Shown here: positions 30,143 to 33,856 of the stretch, in pieces
How the letters are laid out: every line of letters starts with the position of its first letter
How positions within the stretch are numbered: position 1 is the stretch's first letter
Assembly: GCA_005779305.1 (NCBI GenBank)
Contig: SXJR01000472.1
Span: 1-33,856, forward strand
Direction: 5' to 3'
Origin: Myxococcales bacterium
GTDB lineage: Bacteria > Myxococcota_A > Polyangia > Haliangiales > Haliangiaceae
Length of the DNA: 33,856 nucleotides
Made by a program: the position numbers and the translations under genes
Notes under the pieces: model-generated
What the model was told of the DNA's origin: nothing
What the model saw: the letters and a program-made list of their open reading frames with translations, nothing else
The model's database searches: none

Positions 30143-32537
30143 CCAGCCACACGAGCACCAGCGCCGCCATCGCGATCGGCGAGCCCGGCGTGGACTGAGC
30201 GCCGCAGCAACCACTGCGCGCGCTGCGCGGCAGGGTGCCGCTGGGCGTGACCACGGCGTCATCGGGGACGCCGTCGCCGCCACCGCCACCAGCGGTCGCG
30301 GCGTCCTCGATCGCGGCAGCGGCGCCGCCGGCGCCAGCGTCGACAGCGCCGTCCGAGCCCGGCGGCATGCCCAGCGGCGCGGCCATGGCGCCGTCGGCCT
30401 GGACCGCGCACTGGGCGTCGAGCGTGAACACCGCTGGGCGGCCGGGGACCTTGGTGCCGGGGCCGCGCGGCGCGACCGTGATCGCGCACACGCCGCCGGC
30501 GCCGGCCGCCGCCGCCACCATCGCGTCGTCAGGGCCGTCGATCACGGCGTGGACGCCGGGCGTGGCCTTGTAGCTGAGCGCGCCGTCGCCACCGATCGCG
30601 ACCACCATCGCGCCGCCGCCGCGCTGCGCGGTCACCACCGTGACGCTGCCCTGCTTCTCGACGGTGGCCGCGGTCTCGCCGCCCTTGGACGGCATCGCGT
30701 CGATGACGTGGGCGGCCTCCATGGTCGGGCCCGGCACGACCAGGCGCCACTCGTCGACGGCGAAGCGGGGGATGTCGCAGCCGCCGCGGGTCGCGCCCGA
30801 GAAGCAGTCGCCGCGCGGCAACGAGCGCAGCTCGCCGGCGCCACCTGACGCCCATAGCTTGTGGACTGCGACCTGCGAGCCGCCGCGCGTGCCCTTGGCG
30901 CCGTCGCCGTCCTTGGCCAGCTTGGCCTGGGTGCGGAAGCGGAGGAAGAGGTTGCGACTCCGATCGCCGCTCTTCGCCCGATCGACGACGACCATGGTGG
31001 CGTTCTTGCCATGATCCCAGGGGAACACGACCACGTCGCGCTGAGCCGCCGGCACGTCGCTGGGATTGTCCTGGAACTTGTATTGATCGGCGTAGTCGCA
31101 GCGCGTGACCACGACGCCGGACGCGGTCTGGTGGGCCCACTTGAAGCCGGTCTTCACGCTCCAGTAGGCCTGCGACGGCTTGTAGTCGGGCGGCAGCTGC
31201 TTGCTCTCCACCGTCGGCGCGTTGCTGGTCAGGCTCGACAGCGTGCCGTACGGGCTGGGATCGACGATCAGATCGTCGGGGCCGCGCGACATCGCCACGT
31301 TGCCGGCGTTGGGATGCACGTGATCGACGTCGATGGTCTTGTTGCACTGGAGCACGGTCCACACCGCGTCCTTGCCCCAGTGACTGCGCGTGTAGAGCGT
31401 GCCCACGCCGCGCGCCAAGTAGAAGGTGGGCCAGCTCTGGCGCGGGACCTCGGCCGCCGCCACCGTCGACGCCTGGGCCAGCGCGCCGAACAGGGCGAAC
31501 TGCTTCGCGATGTCGTCCTCGCCCAGCTTGAGGCGTTCGATCTCGTGAGCGGCCCACGCCTTGGAGTCGTTCGACGCGTCGCCCAGCACCACGCCGGCCA
31601 GGGTCAGGAAGCCCACCGGCACGTTGGCGGTCTCGGCCTGGGTGTCGCCGCCGGCCCAGACCATGCCGCCGGGGGAGAGGCCGTAGACATGGCGCCGCAG
31701 GACCGCGTCGAGCCACGGCCGCACCGCCGGCGGCGCCGCGCCCTGCTGGGCCATGACGCGGGCCGCGAGCGCGTACGAGGCCACCGACAGGGGCGCGTAT
31801 TGCCAGCCCTCGCCCCAGTCACCGCCGTCGAGCGCGCCGCCGGCGGTCATGGCCGTGACCATGTCCCTACCCCACAGGTCGTCGCGCACCAGGTTCCACA
31901 GCGCGTCGCCGGCGGGGCCGGCCTCGCCGTGCTGGGCGATGGCGATGAACGTCACCGCAATGAGGTAGCCGGCGTGGTAGTTCGTGCTCGGGCTGCGCGC
32001 GCGGTAGCCGCTGGCCAGGTACCACGTGGTCCACGCCGCGAAACGCTCGCGCGCCCGGGCGCGCAGGGCCGGGGTCATCCGGGGGTGATCGTGGAGCCAG
32101 TCGTAGGCCAGCGCCGGATACGGGCCCAGGGCGCGGATCGAGTAGCCGCTGTCACGGCGCGCGGCCTCGTTGCCGCCCTTTCCGTCGCCGATCACCGCGA
32201 GGTCGTCGATCATGGCGATGAAGTACTTCATCGCCGTGTCGGCGTGCTCGGACTTGCCGGTCGCCACCCACGCCACCAGACAGTTCTGCAGGAAGCCGGC
32301 CCAGTCGAGGCCCATGTAAAGGTCGCGCTCGAACTCCTTGGGATTTTTCTGGATCTGGTGGCAGCGATCGACCGCGCGCGCCACCGGGCTGCCGGCCTTC
32401 GTCGCGCCCCGCTTCCACGCCGCCCGCAGGGTGTCGTCGAGGAGCAGGCGCGGGTGCGCCGGGCGGGGTTCGGGAGCCGCGACCGCGGCCGAGGTGAACA
32501 GGGACAGTGTGAGGATGACGCCGACCAGGATGCGCAC
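30087..32537 (-). CDS. Heparinase II/III-like surface protein with MYXO-CTERM-type tail
   Basis: 816 residues from GTG 32537, 6 bases after an extended -10. Signal peptide 1-20 (AAVA|A). An alpha-helical toroid (about 30-360) with STNYHAGY (Asn186, Tyr187, His188) and GGDWGEGWQYAPLS, then a beta-sandwich domain starting with DVDHVHPNAGNVAMS (His406, His408) and DDLIVDPSPYG, the pattern of heparinase/alginate-type polysaccharide lyases. A Gly/Ala linker (about 715-770) leads to SGCCGAQSTP, a helix (787-801) and RR, matching a MYXO-CTERM surface-sorting signal. It probably cleaves or remodels an acidic surface polymer while anchored outside the cell. Last ~18 codons overlap the permease gene. 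Confidence 0.83.
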   Translation of the reverse strand: MRILVGVILTLSLFTSAAVAAPEPRPAHPRLLLDDTLRAAWKRGATKAGSPVARAVDRCHQIQKNPKEFERDLYMGLDWAGFLQNCLVAWVATGKSEHADTAMKYFIAMIDDLAVIGDGKGGNEAARRDSGYSIRALGPYPALAYDWLHDHPRMTPALRARARERFAAWTTWYLASGYRARSPSTNYHAGYLIAVTFIAIAQHGEAGPAGDALWNLVRDDLWGRDMVTAMTAGGALDGGDWGEGWQYAPLSVASYALAARVMAQQGAAPPAVRPWLDAVLRRHVYGLSPGGMVWAGGDTQAETANVPVGFLTLAGVVLGDASNDSKAWAAHEIERLKLGEDDIAKQFALFGALAQASTVAAAEVPRQSWPTFYLARGVGTLYTRSHWGKDAVWTVLQCNKTIDVDHVHPNAGNVAMSRGPDDLIVDPSPYGTLSSLTSNAPTVESKQLPPDYKPSQAYWSVKTGFKWAHQTASGVVVTRCDYADQYKFQDNPSDVPAAQRDVVVFPWDHGKNATMVVVDRAKSGDRSRNLFLRFRTQAKLAKDGDGAKGTRGGSQVAVHKLWASGGAGELRSLPRGDCFSGATRGGCDIPRFAVDEWRLVVPGPTMEAAHVIDAMPSKGGETAATVEKQGSVTVVTAQRGGGAMVVAIGGDGALSYKATPGVHAVIDGPDDAMVAAAAGAGGVCAITVAPRGPGTKVPGRPAVFTLDAQCAVQADGAMAAPLGMPPGSDGAVDAGAGGAAAAIEDAATAGGGGGDGVPDDAVVTPSGTLPRSARSGCCGAQSTPGSPIAMAALVLVWLVISGRRGSSRALRTARSR

Positions 32538-32543
32538 GGCGTG

Positions 32544-32552
32544 AAGATAGCA
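32544..32552 (-). promoter_or_regulatory. Extended -10 promoter of the heparinase-like gene, below a hexamer array
   Basis: TGCTATCTT on the minus strand (TGn + TATCTT) ends 6 bases before GTG 32537. The hexamer array begins 8 bases upstream of TATCTT and covers the -35 region. Confidence 0.5.
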
Positions 32553-32557
32553 GCGAG

Positions 32558-32599
32558 AAGGGTAAGGGTAAGGGGAAGGGGACGGGGAAGGGGAAGGGG
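32558..32599. repeat. Tandem 6-base array (AAGGGK)7 in a promoter region
   Basis: Seven contiguous hexamers on the plus strand: AAGGGT twice, AAGGGG twice, ACGGGG, AAGGGG twice. It reads as CCCCTT/ACCCTT toward the heparinase-like gene and sits between that gene's promoter and the stop of the lipoprotein gene at 32611. Confidence 0.9.
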
Positions 32600-32610
32600 A
32601 ACAGTAAGGC

Positions 32611-33504
32611 TCAGAACTTGGTTGGCGCGGTCGTGGCCTTTATGCGGGCGAGGTCCTCGGGGGTGCGGCGGCGGATCCGATCGATGCGGACCCAGTAGGT
32701 GACGCCGCGCTTGAGCACCCAGCGCTCGTCGGGATGGCGCAGATCGTGGCCGCCGTAGCTGGGGCGTTCGCCGGGCAGGTAGAGGTACGCGAAGGGCGGA
32801 CTGAACGAGTCATCGGCGACGAGCCAGCCGTCGCCTTCGCCGCGTGGCGTTCGCACCACGCCGAAGGTGACGATCCCGCCGTCGCGGGCCTTGGAGATCG
32901 GGCGCCAGCCCGATGGCGGCGAACCGGTGCCGACGAGGTGACCGGGCGTCGACGGCGGATCGGGTGGCGCGGGTGGTGCCGGCCCGTCGAGCGTCGACAT
33001 CGACGTCACCTGCCAGTACCAGCGCCGCTGATCGTCGAGGGTCCACGCGCCCTCGACCGCCACCCGCTCGCCGTCGGCGGGCGCCTTGCCCGAGATGGCA
33101 ACCCGCACCGCCAGCGCCCCGTTGCCCTCGGTCTCGTCGACCAGCCAGCGGACCACGCCGCGCGCGCCGGGCGCGATCGCTTCGCCGCCGATGCGGCCGG
33201 CGAGCACGGCGCGCTGGTTGCGGCGGGCCAGGTACCGATCGCGATCGACGACGGCTTGCCAGGCCGGCAAGGCCCCGAGCGCGTCGGCCGCGCTGCCCGC
33301 TCCGCCACCCGGATCGTCGACGGTGACCCCGGCGTCGTGGGCGATCGCGACGTCGTCGGCACCGTCGACGAACGTGGTCGGCGGTCGCGCCGCAGCGTCG
33401 CGAGGTCCGCTGCCGCCACCGGGCTCGGTGCGCGCCGGCTGGGCCTCGCGTCTGGGCTCACCGCACGCAGCGAGGACAAGAAGAAACGCGATGGTGCGCA
33501 TCAC
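32611..33504 (-). CDS. Lipoprotein of unknown function
   Basis: 297 residues from GTG 33504 (GTGA overlap with the upstream frame's TGA); ATG 33501 is the next codon and equally possible. Lipoprotein signal ending VLAAC, then a Gly/Asp/Ala-rich linker to about residue 75. The remainder has two parts: a small beta domain (YLARRNQRAVLAGRIGGEAIAPGARGVVRWLVDETEGNG...RVAVEGAWTLDDQRRWYWQV) and a C-terminal part (GIVTFGVVRTPRGEGDGWLVADDSFSPPFAYLYLPGERPSYGG) ending in a basic stretch. No catalytic motif recognised. Probably an envelope protein. Confidence 0.72.
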   Translation of the reverse strand: MMRTIAFLLVLAACGEPRREAQPARTEPGGGSGPRDAAARPPTTFVDGADDVAIAHDAGVTVDDPGGGAGSAADALGALPAWQAVVDRDRYLARRNQRAVLAGRIGGEAIAPGARGVVRWLVDETEGNGALAVRVAISGKAPADGERVAVEGAWTLDDQRRWYWQVTSMSTLDGPAPPAPPDPPSTPGHLVGTGSPPSGWRPISKARDGGIVTFGVVRTPRGEGDGWLVADDSFSPPFAYLYLPGERPSYGGHDLRHPDERWVLKRGVTYWVRIDRIRRRTPEDLARIKATTAPTKF

Positions 33505-33782
33505 GCGGGACCGGGCAGATCGGCGGGAATCCCGCCGGTCAGCTCGAGCAGACGGCGGTGCAGCCGGACCGCCGTGCAGTACGCGCGTGGATCCTCGCGG
33601 CGCGAGGCGGTGCGCAACACCCGCGCTCGCGCGGCGCCCAGCATCACCTGGCGCTGCGAGTCGTTGGACCCGAGCACCTCGCCGGCGGCGAGCGCCAGCA
33701 GCGACAGCGCGGCCGGCTCGGCGCGATCCGACGAGCGGCGCGCGCGCTCCAGCTCCTCCCGGGCGCGGGTGACTGCCTTCGG
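33501..33782 (-). CDS. C-terminal part of an unknown gene, cut near 33.78 kb
   Basis: Open minus-strand frame ending at TGA 33503-33501, coupled by GTGA to the lipoprotein. It encodes about 90 residues (...VTRAREELERARRSSDRAEP...ending GGIPADLPGPA), helical and Arg/Ala-rich with strong GC third positions. No start codon is found. Upstream of about 33775 the same frame loses its codon pattern and meets a stop at 33831-33833. I read it as the end of a real gene whose upstream part is missing here. Confidence 0.5.
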   Translation of the reverse strand, partial: PKAVTRAREELERARRSSDRAEPAALSLLALAAGEVLGSNDSQRQVMLGAARARVLRTASRREDPRAYCTAVRLHRRLLELTGGIPADLPGPA

Positions 33783-33856
33783 GCTTCGCGATCTACGACG
33801 ATTCAGACCAGCTCTCGGTCTGCACGCGCGCGCTCAGCGACTGCGACATCGACGAA
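33773..33856 (+). CDS. Internal fragment of an unknown plus-strand gene running off the window
   Basis: Twenty-eight codons in one frame (LPSGFAIYDDSDQLS..., ending SDCDIDE) with almost all third positions G or C. The frame opens just after a TGA at 33770-33772 and has no start codon. The acidic, Cys-containing peptide looks coding, but the fragment is too short to identify. Confidence 0.35.
   Translation, partial: MPSGFAIYDDSDQLSVCTRALSDCDIDE

Noticed and set aside
32558..32599. Telomere-like or G-quadruplex element, suggested by GGGTAA/GGGGAA units
   Set aside because: Only seven irregular units, inside a gene-dense chromosomal region. The promoter-adjacent position shared with two arrays of different unit sequence explains it better.

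Overview
The window is a very G+C-rich stretch (roughly 70% by eye) from a bacterium that is almost certainly a myxobacterium (phylum Myxococcota). A Haliangium/Kofleria-like lineage is my best guess. The signs are a Hanks-type Ser/Thr kinase, a PilY1/minor-pilin cassette, a short outer-membrane polysaccharide export protein, many lipoproteins with D/A-rich linkers, and a protein ending in a MYXO-CTERM-like sorting tail. I see no rRNA, tRNA, CRISPR array, insertion sequence or phage gene.

Layout. (1) 1-1312: a Ser/Thr kinase, probably cut at its 5' end. (2) 1449-4456: two translationally coupled M16 metalloprotease subunits, one with the zinc motif and one lipoprotein without it, followed by a strong hairpin. 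(3) 4596-10987: a five-gene pilus-tip operon (pilX-like, pilY1, pilV-like, pilW-like, one more prepilin), every junction overlapping by 1 to 4 bases. (4) 11001-18068: an exopolysaccharide synthesis/export locus of the Wzx/Wzy type: OPX lipoprotein, initiating sugar transferase, an anti-sigma-type ATPase and STAS pair, a GT4 glycosyltransferase, two Wzz-like chain-length proteins and a CpsD-like ATPase. No flippase or polymerase lies in the window. (5) 18072-21832, minus strand: a membrane protein, then a coupled operon of polysaccharide deacetylase, GH123-like glycosidase lipoprotein and stand-alone B3/B4 protein. (6) 22013-26885, plus strand: small lipoprotein, glycosyltransferase, a Gfo/Idh/MocA-SDR fusion and a GNAT-like protein. 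(7) 26882-33504: DUF2804 and lectin-like lipoprotein genes divergent from an NCS1 permease, then a heparinase-like surface protein and a lipoprotein. (8) The last ~80 bases change coding strand abruptly, which suggests a rearrangement or assembly joint.

Regions 4 to 7 read as a surface-polysaccharide neighbourhood: sugars are built, assembled and exported, then trimmed by deacetylase, glycosidase and lyase-type enzymes, with a partner-switching pair as likely local control. The pilus cassette next door fits a gliding or twitching social bacterium in which pili and exopolysaccharide work together.

The least expected signals are in the DNA between genes. Twelve start codons have a TANNNT -10-like box 5 to 16 bases upstream, close enough for leaderless or nearly leaderless mRNAs. 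Three of those promoters carry a tandem 6- or 7-base repeat array directly upstream of the -10 box, the architecture expected of phase-variable promoters. One divergent pair has -10 boxes overlapping on opposite strands, and one convergent pair shares a perfect hairpin whose stem contains both stop codons.
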